17,719 bases of DNA from an uncultured Lachnospiraceae bacterium (lineage in GTDB: Bacteria > Bacillota > Clostridia > Lachnospirales > Lachnospiraceae), in assembly GCA_910589635.1 (NCBI GenBank), contig CAJUTD010000039.1, forward strand, positions 10,435 through 28,153, read 5' to 3'. Each line of letters begins with the position of its first letter. The stretch's first letter is position 1. Under the pieces are notes generated by a model. The model saw nothing but the letters and a program-made list of their open reading frames with translations. It did no database searches and had not been told where the DNA came from. This document shows, in pieces, positions 1 through 7,934 of the stretch. A program made the translations under genes and the position numbers.

Positions 1-1194
1 GGCGATCCGGTGGTCGAGGTGCGTCCGGATTTGTGTACCGTGCAAAGGTTTACCTCCTTCTATAGACATGCCGTCATCTGTGGGCGTAATCGAGCCTCCC
101 ATAGCTTTTAAATTCTCTGTAATCACGGCAATCCTGTCAGATTCTTTAACCTTCAATTCACCGGCATCGCGAATAATGGTAGTGCCCTCTGCGAAAGCTG
201 CCATCACTGCGAGGATGGGAATTTCATCAATTAGGGTGGGAATCATTTCGCCGCCGATGATGGTGCCGTGCAGCGAGCTGCTCTTTACCAGGATATCAGC
301 AACCGGCTCCCCGGAGACCGTATGCTCATTGAGTAGTGTCAGGTTGCCGCCCATGGCTAAAGCGGCCTGAATCATGCCATTTCGTGTAGGGTTGACGCCG
401 ACATTCTTGATTAAGATTTCTGAGTGCGGCGTAAGCAGTCCAAGAGCGATAAAGTAAGCAGCCGAAGAGATGTCTCCCGGTACATGAACGTCTTGTCCCT
501 CTAGTTTCGGCTGCGGTTTGATGGTGGCAGTTTTGCCATCGGAGGTAACCTCTGCGCCGAAGCCGGACAACATGAGCTCTGTGTGGTTCCTTGAGAGTAC
601 AGGTTCCGTTACGCTTGTCTCGCCCTCCGCGTAGAGGCCGGCGAGGAGGACAGCCGATTTCACCTGTGCGGAAGCTACCGGGGATTGGTAGTGAATTCCG
701 TGTAGATGTCTGCCGCGCACAGTGAAAGGAGCACAGCCGGAATCCGTTGCCTGCAATGAATAGGGGAATGTATCAGGGTTCCAGCTCTCAAACTCAGCGC
801 CCATCTGGGAGAGCGGGGTGAAAATACGCTTCATCGGACGTCTGCGGATGGAAGCGTCGCCATCTATACTGCTCTCGAAGGGTTGCCCTGCAAGAATGCC
901 GGAAATCAGCCGTGTAGTAGTGCCACTGTTGCCCACATCTAAAATTCCCGCGGGTGCAATGAGCCCATGAAGACCCTTCCCTTGGATATGAATTTGTTCT
1001 CCCAAATTCTCAATAGCGATTCCCATTTTCTGGAAACAGGCAATGGTGGACAAGCAGTCTGCACCCTGTAGGAAATTGCTGACCATTGTGATGCCATTGG
1101 AGATGGCGCCAAACATGATGCTTCGGTGAGAAATGGATTTATCGCCGGGGATGGAAAGTTCCCCATGAAAAGAATACTTGTCTGTAATTATCAT
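1..1194 (-). CDS. aroA: 3-phosphoshikimate 1-carboxyvinyltransferase (EPSP synthase), 3' end cut by window edge
   Basis: EPSP synthase transfers the enolpyruvyl group of PEP to shikimate-3-phosphate, the sixth step of the shikimate pathway, in the cytoplasm. I translated the minus strand from an ATG at 1194 and the frame stays open to base 1 (398 codons; the family is about 425-430 aa, so roughly 30 residues are missing). Family motifs appear in order: PGDKSISHR (residues 16-24, with the substrate-binding Lys), GNSGTTTRL (from residue 88), RRRPMKR, SPVASAQVKSA, a GDISSAAYF motif, the catalytic DEIP (D323, E324), LKVKESDR, and DHRIA at the very edge. The overall pattern is closest to the Bacillus-type enzyme as I remember it. 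The start is fixed by GAGAGG 6 nt upstream. It lies 13 bp after tyrA and is surely co-transcribed with it. The track shows only shadow ORFs on this stretch. Glyphosate class cannot be decided by eye. Confidence 0.95.
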   Translation of the reverse strand, partial: MIITDKYSFHGELSIPGDKSISHRSIMFGAISNGITMVSNFLQGADCLSTIACFQKMGIAIENLGEQIHIQGKGLHGLIAPAGILDVGNSGTTTRLISGILAGQPFESSIDGDASIRRRPMKRIFTPLSQMGAEFESWNPDTFPYSLQATDSGCAPFTVRGRHLHGIHYQSPVASAQVKSAVLLAGLYAEGETSVTEPVLSRNHTELMLSGFGAEVTSDGKTATIKPQPKLEGQDVHVPGDISSAAYFIALGLLTPHSEILIKNVGVNPTRNGMIQAALAMGGNLTLLNEHTVSGEPVADILVKSSSLHGTIIGGEMIPTLIDEIPILAVMAAFAEGTTIIRDAGELKVKESDRIAVITENLKAMGGSITPTDDGMSIEGGKPLHGTQIRTHLDHRIA

Positions 1195-1207
1195 ATTGTA
1201 CCTCTCT

Positions 1208-2299
1208 TTATTCATATACTGTATAATGATATTGCCTCAGTAAAGAGACGGCTTCTTTTCTTGCATCTTCCTCATAAAATTCCATATGGAGTACGCCGTC
1301 TAAAAATTCCCGGTTATGGATGATGCCAATATTTTTAATGCTGATTCCATGGCTTGAAAGGATCGTTGCAAGGGCGGCAATACCGCCGGCTTCATCCACC
1401 ATATCGCAATAGATTTCGTACACTTTGGGCAGCGGCCCTGAGTTCGTGATAGCCAGGGAATCGCGGTAATCCTTAGCGCTCTGGAAAAAGTCAAATAGTT
1501 CCTGGCTTTCGGAAGCAGAAATCAGTCCCCTTGCTGCCTTTAAGGAATCTATGAATAAATCAATCAGTTTTAGAATCTGTTCTCTGTTTGTCAGGCAGAT
1601 TTGCTGCCACATGATGGGCGAAGAGGAGGCAATTCTGGTAATGTCGCGAAATCCTCCCGCTGCAACTGTCTTCATGGTACGCTCATCGTTGTCGATATCC
1701 TGCACTAGATTTACGAGACTAGAGGCCAGGATGTGCGGCAGGTGGCTGATGGCGGCTGTGATGAAATCATGTGATTCGTAATCGAGTACCATAGTGATTG
1801 CGCCTAAGGAGCTGATGAATTCCCTGAATTCCTGCACAAGCCTCATATCTGTGGCTGTGGTTGGCGTTAGGATGTAATAGGCATTCTCAAGGAGATATGC
1901 GGTCGCATGCGCATAGCCGCTTTTTTCTGACCCTGCCATGGGATGTCCACCAATAAAAAAAGGTGCAAGTTTGCGTGGAAGCGCTTCATGAATAGCATTT
2001 TTTACGCTGCCCACATCTGTAATTATGCAATTTTCTCCAGCAAAGTCAGACATTTTTGCAAGAAATTCTGCATTTTTCTGTACAGGCGCACATAAAAAGA
2101 TATAGCGGCATTTGGCAAAATCTTCTGTTATATCGGTGAAGCCATCTGAGATTACGCCTTCCTCTGCGGCAAGCTGCAAAGAGCTTTCCTCTTGTTCACA
2201 GGCAATCAATGTAATATCTGGGTAAATGCGGTGAATGGTCTTGGCTATGGAGCCGCCAATCAGTCCAAGACCGACGAAACCTATCTTATCAGGTATCAT
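1208..2299 (-). CDS. tyrA: prephenate dehydrogenase with C-terminal ACT domain
   Basis: This 363-aa cytoplasmic enzyme oxidatively decarboxylates prephenate to 4-hydroxyphenylpyruvate on the way to tyrosine. The N-terminus holds the dinucleotide-binding motif GLGLIGG (residues 10-16) of a Rossmann fold. The conserved HLPH (H186-H189) lies in the helical catalytic domain, and GGHPMAGSE, typical of prephenate/arogenate dehydrogenases, lies before it. Residues from about 290 to the end (AGGIAALATILSSHGISIKN and following) look like an ACT domain, which in this family commonly gives feedback control by tyrosine; that control is inferred. The start is supported by GGAGGAGA 3-4 nt before the ATG. 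It is the first gene of a tyrA-aroA transcript, and a promoter fits upstream. NAD versus NADP preference is not settled here. Confidence 0.94.
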   Translation of the reverse strand: MIPDKIGFVGLGLIGGSIAKTIHRIYPDITLIACEQEESSLQLAAEEGVISDGFTDITEDFAKCRYIFLCAPVQKNAEFLAKMSDFAGENCIITDVGSVKNAIHEALPRKLAPFFIGGHPMAGSEKSGYAHATAYLLENAYYILTPTTATDMRLVQEFREFISSLGAITMVLDYESHDFITAAISHLPHILASSLVNLVQDIDNDERTMKTVAAGGFRDITRIASSSPIMWQQICLTNREQILKLIDLFIDSLKAARGLISASESQELFDFFQSAKDYRDSLAITNSGPLPKVYEIYCDMVDEAGGIAALATILSSHGISIKNIGIIHNREFLDGVLHMEFYEEDARKEAVSLLRQYHYTVYE

Positions 2300-2335
2300 A
2301 ATCTCCTCCTGAACTTGTATAAATATTCTTTATCT

Positions 2336-2364
2336 ATGGTAAGGGAAAAGGGGGCAAAAGTCAA
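2336..2364 (-). promoter_or_regulatory. candidate vegetative promoter of tyrA-aroA
   Basis: On the minus strand a -35 box TTGACT (2359-2364) is followed by exactly 17 bp and a -10 box TACCAT (2336-2341). It lies about 36 bp before the tyrA start, a sensible leader length. No attenuator or T-box fits in so short a leader. Confidence 0.6.
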
Positions 2365-2431
2365 CAGGCATAGGCGCTCAATTCTTGGTGCATAACATTT
2401 CTTTTGTGTAGTAGATTTTGAAATTGTAATG

Positions 2432-2608
2432 AGTATCAGTTCAGCCCACGCCCTTTATTCAAGCCACAGACCGCCTGCTGCGCAGGCTATCCATTGCTGA
2501 CGCAATTGCTGTCTGAGGCTTAAGGGGCGTTCCCCTCATCGCTGATATTATGTGCTCATTCATGCAAGCATGATTCGCCCATAATAATGCGATGGCTCAA
2601 CTGATACT
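2432..2608. repeat. MITE-like or structured intergenic element bounded by inverted repeats
   Basis: The left end AGTATCAGTTCAGCC (2432-2446) and the right end GGCTCAACTGATACT (2594-2608) are inverted repeats matching at 14 of 15 positions. Inside are several nested hairpins: GCCTGC/GCAGGC at 2473-2486, AGGGG/CCCCT near 2523-2535, and TCATGC/GCATGA at 2559-2572. The last sits inside a larger stem, ATCGC...ATTATG pairing with CATAAT...GCGAT (2538-2593). The heptamer ATTGTAA occurs just outside both ends (2423-2429 and 2614-2620) in direct orientation but is not flush with the repeats, so a target duplication is only suggestive. No ORF lies inside. It occupies most of the 401-bp gap between tyrA and the EF-G-like gene, outside both promoters. 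It could be a non-autonomous transposable element or a structured RNA. Confidence 0.55.
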
Positions 2609-2636
2609 AGTATATTGTAAATTTTGAATAAAAAGG

Positions 2637-2665
2637 TTGTAAAATTCCTAATATTTTAGTAGAAT
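2637..2665 (+). promoter_or_regulatory. candidate promoter of the EF-G-like gene
   Basis: TTGTAA (2637-2642), a 17-bp spacer and TAGAAT (2660-2665) form a plausible sigma-A promoter about 35 bp before the start codon. The -35 box is weak. The leader then holds GGAGGAAGG close before the ATG at 2701. Confidence 0.5.
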
Positions 2666-2700
2666 ATAGACATGAAATAAAATGTATTGGAGGAAGGCAT

Positions 2701-4791
2701 ATGAATGTTTATACAACTGATAAGATAAGAAACGTTGTCCTGATGGGGCACGGTGGTAGTGGAAAGACGACTTTGGTGGAAGCAATGGCGTATCTGTCCG
2801 GTATTACCAAACGGATGGGGAAGGTCGCAGATGGAAACACCATCAGTGATTACGACAAAGAAGAAACCAAACGTCTTTTTTCGATTAATACTTCTGTTGT
2901 ACCCGTGATTTGGGAAGATACGAAAATCAATCTTTTGGACACGCCGGGTTCCTTTGGCTTTGTAGGCGAAGTGGAAGAGGCAGTCAGCGTTGCCGATGCG
3001 GCAATCATCGTGGTGTCCGGCAAGAGCGGCGTGGAGGTCGGCACACAGAAGGCATGGGAAATTTGTGAGAAATACAAGATTCCGCGTATGGTTTTTGTGA
3101 CGGAGATGGATGACGACAACGCAAGTTTCCGTCAGGTAGTGGAAGATTTACAGCAGATGTATGGAAAGAAGATTGCGCCGTTCCATCTGCCAATCCGCGA
3201 GAATGAGAAGTTTGTCGGTTACGTCAATGTAGTTGCACAGACAGGTAACCGCTGGAATGATAAAGGAGAAGTTGTAGAGGCTGAGATTCCCGATTATTCC
3301 AAGAGCAACCTGGAGATTTGCCGTGAGGCCTTGATGGAGGCAGTTGCTGAGACGAGTGAAGAGTTTATGGACCGTTATTTCTCAGGGGAAGAATTCTCTG
3401 AGTTCGAGATTCGTTCCGCATTGCGTACGAATGTTGTGGATGGAAGCATCGTGCCGATTTCTATGGGTTCCAGCACACTGGTACAGGGCGTATACACACT
3501 GTTGGATGATATTATCAAGTATCTGCCAAGTCCCGAGAAGCGTCCGTGTAAGGGTGTCAATATGAAGACGAACGAAGTATTTGACGGTGATTACGATATA
3601 TCGAAATCCAAGAGCGCATACATTTTCAAGACGATTGCAGATCCGTTTATTGGAAAGTATTCTTTGATTAAGGTGAATTCCGGTGTATTGAAGACAGACG
3701 ATGTATTATATAACGAGGAGAAAGCGCAGGAAATGAAAATTGGCAAGCTCTATGTGATGCGCGGCAATAAGGCGGAGGAAGTGCCGGAGCTGCATGCAGG
3801 AGATTTGGGAGCTTTGGCTAAATTGGTGAAATCAACGACGCGCGATACGTTGTCTACAAAGGCAACGCCTGTCGTATATGGCAAGACGCAGATTTCTACA
3901 CCTTATACATACAAGCGTTATAAGACGAAGAATAAAGGCGATGAAGATAAAGTATCCCAGGCGTTGCAGAAGTTGATGCAGGAAGATTTAACGCTCAAGG
4001 TTGAGAATGACAGCGCCAATGGGCAGACTTTGATCTACGGTATCGGCGATCAGCATCTGGAAGTAGTTGTGAGTAAGCTTGCCGAACGTTATAAGGTGAC
4101 GATTGAGTTGAGCCGGCCGAAAATTGCTTTCCGTGAGACCATCCGTAAGAAATCTGACGTTGAATATAAGTATAAGAAACAGTCTGGTGGACATGGGCAG
4201 TATGGCCATGTAAAGATGACGTTTGAGCCCAGCGGTGATTTAGAGATGACTTATGAGTTTGAGCAGCAGGTAGTAGGCGGCGCTGTTCCCAAGAATTACT
4301 TCCCGGCAGTTGAGAAAGGGTTGCAGGAGTCCGTGTTGAAAGGACCGATGGCGGCATATCCGGTTGTGGGGATTAAGGCAGTGCTTTACGATGGTTCTTA
4401 CCATCCGGTTGACTCTTCGGAGATGGCATTTAAGATGGCGACTATCCAGGCGTTTAAGAAAGGTATCATGGAGGCCTCCCCGGTACTGTTAGAGCCGATT
4501 GCAACCATGAAGGTTGTTGTGCCGGACAAATATACCGGCGATGTTATGGGCGATCTGAACAAACGCCGCGGTCGCGTGCTGGGCATGAATCCGGCAGAGG
4601 CGGGCAAGACAGAGGTTACGGCCGATGTGCCTTACATGGAGATTTATGGATATATGACAGACCTTCGTTCCATGACAGGTGGAAGCGGACTGTTCTCTTA
4701 TGAATTTGCACGTTATGAACAGACGCCGTCCGATATCCAGGAGAAAGAAGTAGAGGCAAGAAAGAATAAACTGGATAACGGAGAAGATTAA
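2701..4791 (+). CDS. elongation factor G-like translational GTPase paralogue (EF-G2 type)
   Basis: The 696-aa length and five-domain plan are those of EF-G. Visible pieces are a P-loop GHGGSGKTT (residues 16-24), DTPG (80-83), a domain III RPKIAFRETI, the QSGGHGQYGHV strand opening domain IV, the domain IV DGSYHPVDSSEMAF segment, and domain V with LLEPIATMKVVVP, GDLNKRRG and YMTDLRSMTGG. It departs from canonical EF-G in the G domain. The usual AHIDAGKTT is GHGGSGKTT, the His after DTPG is Ser84, and the guanine-specificity NKxD is T134-E-M-D137. These changes point to the EF-G-like family found as a second copy in clostridia and actinobacteria, not the main fusA, which normally sits with rpsL/rpsG. 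Canonical translocation is therefore doubtful; a ribosome-associated role is inferred. The start has a strong SD (GGAGGAAGG). It stands alone, with its own promoter. Confidence 0.88.
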   Translation: MNVYTTDKIRNVVLMGHGGSGKTTLVEAMAYLSGITKRMGKVADGNTISDYDKEETKRLFSINTSVVPVIWEDTKINLLDTPGSFGFVGEVEEAVSVADAAIIVVSGKSGVEVGTQKAWEICEKYKIPRMVFVTEMDDDNASFRQVVEDLQQMYGKKIAPFHLPIRENEKFVGYVNVVAQTGNRWNDKGEVVEAEIPDYSKSNLEICREALMEAVAETSEEFMDRYFSGEEFSEFEIRSALRTNVVDGSIVPISMGSSTLVQGVYTLLDDIIKYLPSPEKRPCKGVNMKTNEVFDGDYDISKSKSAYIFKTIADPFIGKYSLIKVNSGVLKTDDVLYNEEKAQEMKIGKLYVMRGNKAEEVPELHAGDLGALAKLVKSTTRDTLSTKATPVVYGKTQISTPYTYKRYKTKNKGDEDKVSQALQKLMQEDLTLKVENDSANGQTLIYGIGDQHLEVVVSKLAERYKVTIELSRPKIAFRETIRKKSDVEYKYKKQSGGHGQYGHVKMTFEPSGDLEMTYEFEQQVVGGAVPKNYFPAVEKGLQESVLKGPMAAYPVVGIKAVLYDGSYHPVDSSEMAFKMATIQAFKKGIMEASPVLLEPIATMKVVVPDKYTGDVMGDLNKRRGRVLGMNPAEAGKTEVTADVPYMEIYGYMTDLRSMTGGSGLFSYEFARYEQTPSDIQEKEVEARKNKLDNGED

Positions 4792-4909
4792 ATTAGTTTG
4801 ATGGAAATACGTAAATGCGCGCCGGATATGCTATATGATGTTTAGAAGTAATCCGAATAGGGATGCTGCGCGTTAGGGTACCGGAATCCGGAGGGGTGGA
4901 AGTTGTATT

Positions 4910-7120
4910 ATGAGAAAAGATGAAAATAAAAGTGAATATGGTAACGAAATGGAAACAGTAAACGCAACAAATAATGATGTTGTAAATGGAAATGAAACGG
5001 CAGTTGCAAATGTAACTGCCAATGGAACTGAGAAAGCAGATAGAAAGAGGCGGACATCGAAAAAAGGAAAGTGGAGCATACAGGAGATAAAACGGTTATA
5101 CCACGAGACCATAAAGGGCAAGATAACAGTGTCGGTATTGGCTCTTGTCATTATTTCGCTGTCGCTTCTAGGGATTATTTCCAGTTATCTGAATAACAGC
5201 AGTACAAATTCTACCCTAAAGCGGAATATGAATGCGACGGCACGCGTATCAGCAGAACGAGTGGAGTGGGAAATTACTTCTTACAAGAATTTGGCGGAGG
5301 ATTTGGGAATGACGGCGCGCCTAGCCAGCGATACGGCAAGCGTGGAAGATAAAAAGGCCATTGTTGATGAACGTGTTAAGGTCAACGAATTGGTTTATGG
5401 GGATATTCTCGACAGTACAGGCGCCAGTATTTTTACAGGGGAGAGTCATGCAGACGCAGATTATTTCCAAGCGGCTATGCGGGGCAGTAGTTTTGTGGCA
5501 GAGCCGATTATCAGCGAGGATCAGTCCTCTTTGGAAGTGCGTATTGCAGCCCCCTTATGGAAAGATGGGATTCATGGGACAGAGGTAGTAGGAGCCATTT
5601 ATCTGGTGCCGGAGGAGAGCTTCCTCAATGACATTATGGATGCAGTCAATGTCAGCGCCAATGGCTCTGCTTATATGCTGGATAGCGAAGGCAATGTCAT
5701 TGCTCATAAGGATGAGGAACTGGTAAAGATTAAAGATAATAGTATTAAAGATGCGGAGACGAATTCCAAATTGAAGCCCGTGGCAAAGCTGGAAAAGAAG
5801 ATGATCAACGGTGAAACGGGGTTTGGATCTTACAAGTATGGCGGCGTGAAGAAGATTATGGCGTATACTCCGATAGAGAACAGCAACGACTGGAGCATTG
5901 CCATCACAGCGCCGATCTCAGATTTTAACATTGAAACGATTGTGGGAATGGTAATCACGATTTTGATTGTCATAATTTCCATCATCGTGGCGGTTTTCAT
6001 GGTGCGCAGGCTTGCGGACAACATTGGTACTCCTATCAATCTATGTGCCGAACGTCTGACTGCGCTGGCAAAAGGTGATTTGCATACGGAGGTTCCGGTG
6101 ATTGCCAGCAAAGATGAAACGTTGATTCTTGCAAATGCCACAGAAGATATTGTATCGGACATGAAGAAGATTATCGGGGATGTGGATTACATACTGGGCG
6201 AGATGAGCGAGAATAATTTTGGCGTGCATTCCAGGGCTCGGGAGTCTTATATCGGGGACTTTAAAGGCATCTTAGAAGCGGTGCGCAAGATTAAATATTC
6301 CCTTACCGATACGATAAACCACATTAAGGAATCTTCTGAGCAGGTGGGTCTGGGCTCGACACAGCTTGCAGACGGCGCGCAGTCTCTGGCAGAAGGCGCG
6401 ACAGACCAGGCGGCGTCCGTACAGGAACTTCTGGCAACCGTAAATGATGTTGCAGAGCAGGTGCAGAGGAATACGGAACATGCAGTTACCATGAACAAGA
6501 AAACCATGGAAATCGGCGAACAGGCGAATGCCAGCAGCGCATATATCACAGAAATGACAAAAGCAATGGGCAAAATCAGCGAAGCCTCCATGCAGATTTC
6601 CAATATTATCCAGACAATTGAGGAGATTGCAGACCAGACAAATCTATTGTCATTGAACGCATCCATAGAGGCGGCGAGAGCCGGGGAGGCAGGCCGCGGA
6701 TTTGCAGTGGTGGCAGGTGAAATTGGCCATTTGGCAAATCAGTGTACAGATGCTGTGGAGGATACGCGCAAGCTGATACAGGCTGCCTTGAGCGAGGTAG
6801 AAAGCGGCAATCGAATTGCCGACGAGATGGCGGGCGTACTCCAGGGCGTAATCGACGGCATGGATGAGATAGTAAAAGCTGTGGAGGCAGTGGCGGAGAA
6901 TTCCAATGAACAGAATGTTTCCATGCAGCAGGTCAATGATGCGATTGAGATTATTTCTGAAGTGGTACAGACCAATTCAGCAGCGGCAGAGCAGACTTCC
7001 GCGACCAGCCAGGAGCTGTCAGCGCAGGCAACGGAATTGAATGATATGATTGATAAATTCCAGTTGACGGATGAGGAGGCGGAAGCAGACCGGATGGAGC
7101 CGGAAGAAGTTATGTCTTAA
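4910..7120 (+). CDS. methyl-accepting chemotaxis protein with periplasmic-type Cache sensor
   Basis: This is a 736-aa transmembrane chemoreceptor that would signal to CheA/CheW. A hydrophilic, Asn/Thr-rich and then basic cytoplasmic N-terminus (residues 1-70) is followed by TM1 (about 72-93). The extracellular sensor (about 94-340) has the look of a double Cache domain. Next come TM2 (about 344-366), a HAMP segment (about 366-420) and a long coiled-coil signalling domain. Its conserved hairpin tip near residues 570-610 contains EEIADQTNLLSLNASIEAA and GRGFAVVAGEI. There is no CheR-docking pentapeptide at the C-terminus. The ligand cannot be told; I do not see the RxW pattern of amino-acid-binding Cache domains. 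The start follows GGAGGGGTGGAAG. The 70-residue tail before TM1 is longer than in most receptors. No clear terminator separates it from the EF-G-like gene 118 bp upstream, and no chemotaxis partner lies nearby. Confidence 0.93.
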   Translation: MRKDENKSEYGNEMETVNATNNDVVNGNETAVANVTANGTEKADRKRRTSKKGKWSIQEIKRLYHETIKGKITVSVLALVIISLSLLGIISSYLNNSSTNSTLKRNMNATARVSAERVEWEITSYKNLAEDLGMTARLASDTASVEDKKAIVDERVKVNELVYGDILDSTGASIFTGESHADADYFQAAMRGSSFVAEPIISEDQSSLEVRIAAPLWKDGIHGTEVVGAIYLVPEESFLNDIMDAVNVSANGSAYMLDSEGNVIAHKDEELVKIKDNSIKDAETNSKLKPVAKLEKKMINGETGFGSYKYGGVKKIMAYTPIENSNDWSIAITAPISDFNIETIVGMVITILIVIISIIVAVFMVRRLADNIGTPINLCAERLTALAKGDLHTEVPVIASKDETLILANATEDIVSDMKKIIGDVDYILGEMSENNFGVHSRARESYIGDFKGILEAVRKIKYSLTDTINHIKESSEQVGLGSTQLADGAQSLAEGATDQAASVQELLATVNDVAEQVQRNTEHAVTMNKKTMEIGEQANASSAYITEMTKAMGKISEASMQISNIIQTIEEIADQTNLLSLNASIEAARAGEAGRGFAVVAGEIGHLANQCTDAVEDTRKLIQAALSEVESGNRIADEMAGVLQGVIDGMDEIVKAVEAVAENSNEQNVSMQQVNDAIEIISEVVQTNSAAAEQTSATSQELSAQATELNDMIDKFQLTDEEAEADRMEPEEVMS

Positions 7121-7159
7121 TGGAATATAGAAGCCGACAAATCATAGTGAAACAAAACC

Positions 7160-7200
7160 AAAGGTGCAAAGCCTGTGCAATGCTCAGGCCTTGCACCTTT
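7160..7200. terminator. bidirectional terminator between convergent MCP and SOD-like genes
   Basis: A 16-bp stem with one mismatch, AAAGGTGCAAAGCCTG (7160-7175) against CAGGCCTTGCACCTTT (7185-7200), has a 9-nt loop. On the minus strand the stem is followed by GGTTTTGTTT, a fair U-tract, so it should end the SOD-like transcript best. It sits 39 bp after the MCP stop and 4 bp from the SOD-like stop. Confidence 0.8.
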
Positions 7201-7204
7201 GTCA

Positions 7205-7726
7205 TTAATTCACGGACTGTATGGTGCCGCAGGCAATTTTGCTCCCAGAATTGCCGGAAGGCTGCGAGGTGAAATCGTCCGGTTTGTCATGCACAATGAC
7301 GGTTCTACCAATGATGTCGGGAAGGGAAAAGCGTTCTGTATAATACAACATCCAAGCAAAGCCCTGATTGCCGAATAGCGGCATCATGTCGCCTTTGTGT
7401 GCGGGATGCGGACATGAAGCGGGATTAAAATGCATTCCAGCGTCTAAAAAAGGGTCGCTGCTGTTTCCGGTGCACGAATTTCCTTCGTGAATGTGGAAGC
7501 CAAAGATATTATCCGCACAGTCCGTATTAGATGTGGGAAGCCCATAAATTTCGGCGTTGACGAGAACGCCGTCGTCTGCCGGGTAGAAGCGTACGATGCC
7601 GGTGATTTCTCCATTTCCGGGATTGCCGGTAATTTCTGCATAAGCGGAGGGCATACGGTAAAGGGCTGTCTCGAGAAAGAGCAGCCCAGGGTTTTCATAA
7701 GATTTGTTTATATTTGAATGAGACAT
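7205..7726 (-). CDS. Cu/Zn superoxide dismutase family protein
   Basis: The family disproportionates superoxide using a Cu/Zn centre. In this 173-aa protein every metal ligand is in place: the HIHE pair (H78, H80), the bridging His in GMHFNP (H99), H107, H110 and D113 in the zinc loop, and H146 in GRTVIVHDKPDDF. The disulfide pair is C85 and C166 (IACGTI). The conserved substrate-guiding Arg of the C-terminal GNxGSR motif is Lys163 here. The zinc loop between the second and third zinc His is short. The frame extends upstream to 7852, but the ATG at 7726 has AGGAGAT five nt before it and the upstream extension covers promoter DNA, so I chose 7726. No signal peptide or lipobox is visible, whereas most bacterial members are exported; cytoplasmic location is inferred. 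It is divergent from leuS and monocistronic. Confidence 0.9.
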   Translation of the reverse strand: MSHSNINKSYENPGLLFLETALYRMPSAYAEITGNPGNGEITGIVRFYPADDGVLVNAEIYGLPTSNTDCADNIFGFHIHEGNSCTGNSSDPFLDAGMHFNPASCPHPAHKGDMMPLFGNQGFAWMLYYTERFSLPDIIGRTVIVHDKPDDFTSQPSGNSGSKIACGTIQSVN

Positions 7727-7754
7727 AAAAATCTCCTGTATTTTTGTTGTTACT

Positions 7755-7760
7755 ATTATA
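7755..7760 (-). promoter_or_regulatory. candidate -10 box of the SOD-like gene
   Basis: On the minus strand a perfect TATAAT lies 28 bp before the start codon. No good -35 box sits at 16-18 bp (the best is a CCGTTT-like stretch), so the promoter may need an activator or may be weak. Confidence 0.35.
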
Positions 7761-7845
7761 GTATTGTGTTCAAGAAAAACGGTGCGTGTAAAGTATGTAT
7801 ATAGGAAATAAATATATAAGAATGCCTGACAACCCCCAAATAAAC

Positions 7846-7873
7846 TTGACAAAACCGTGCTGTGTGATAGAAT
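7846..7873 (+). promoter_or_regulatory. candidate promoter of leuS
   Basis: A perfect -35 box TTGACA (7846-7851), a 16-bp spacer and TAGAAT (7868-7873) precede leuS. The transcript start would be near 7880, leaving a leader of about 55 nt. That is too short for the T-box element that often controls leuS in Gram-positive bacteria. Confidence 0.7.
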
Positions 7874-7934
7874 TTTAACAGTATGACTTAGTAATATTTG
7901 AGCTTTTGAAAAATAAAGACCAGGAGGATAAAAA

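Noticed and set aside
68..370. Plus-strand 100-aa ORF
   Set aside because: It is antisense to aroA, whose frame shows the EPSP synthase motifs throughout.
3995..4357. Minus-strand 120-aa ORF inside the EF-G-like gene
   Set aside because: It is a shadow of a well-conserved coding frame, with no ribosome binding site or recognisable domain.
4812..4828. Sigma-28 (flagellar) promoter for the chemoreceptor
   Set aside because: TAAA and GCCGGATA are present but only 5 bp apart, instead of about 15.
7727..7852. N-terminal extension of the SOD-like protein
   Set aside because: It overlaps the divergent promoter region, lacks a ribosome binding site, and the hydrophobic stretch it would add is not contiguous with a family-like N-terminus. 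The ATG at 7726 has AGGAGAT at ideal distance.
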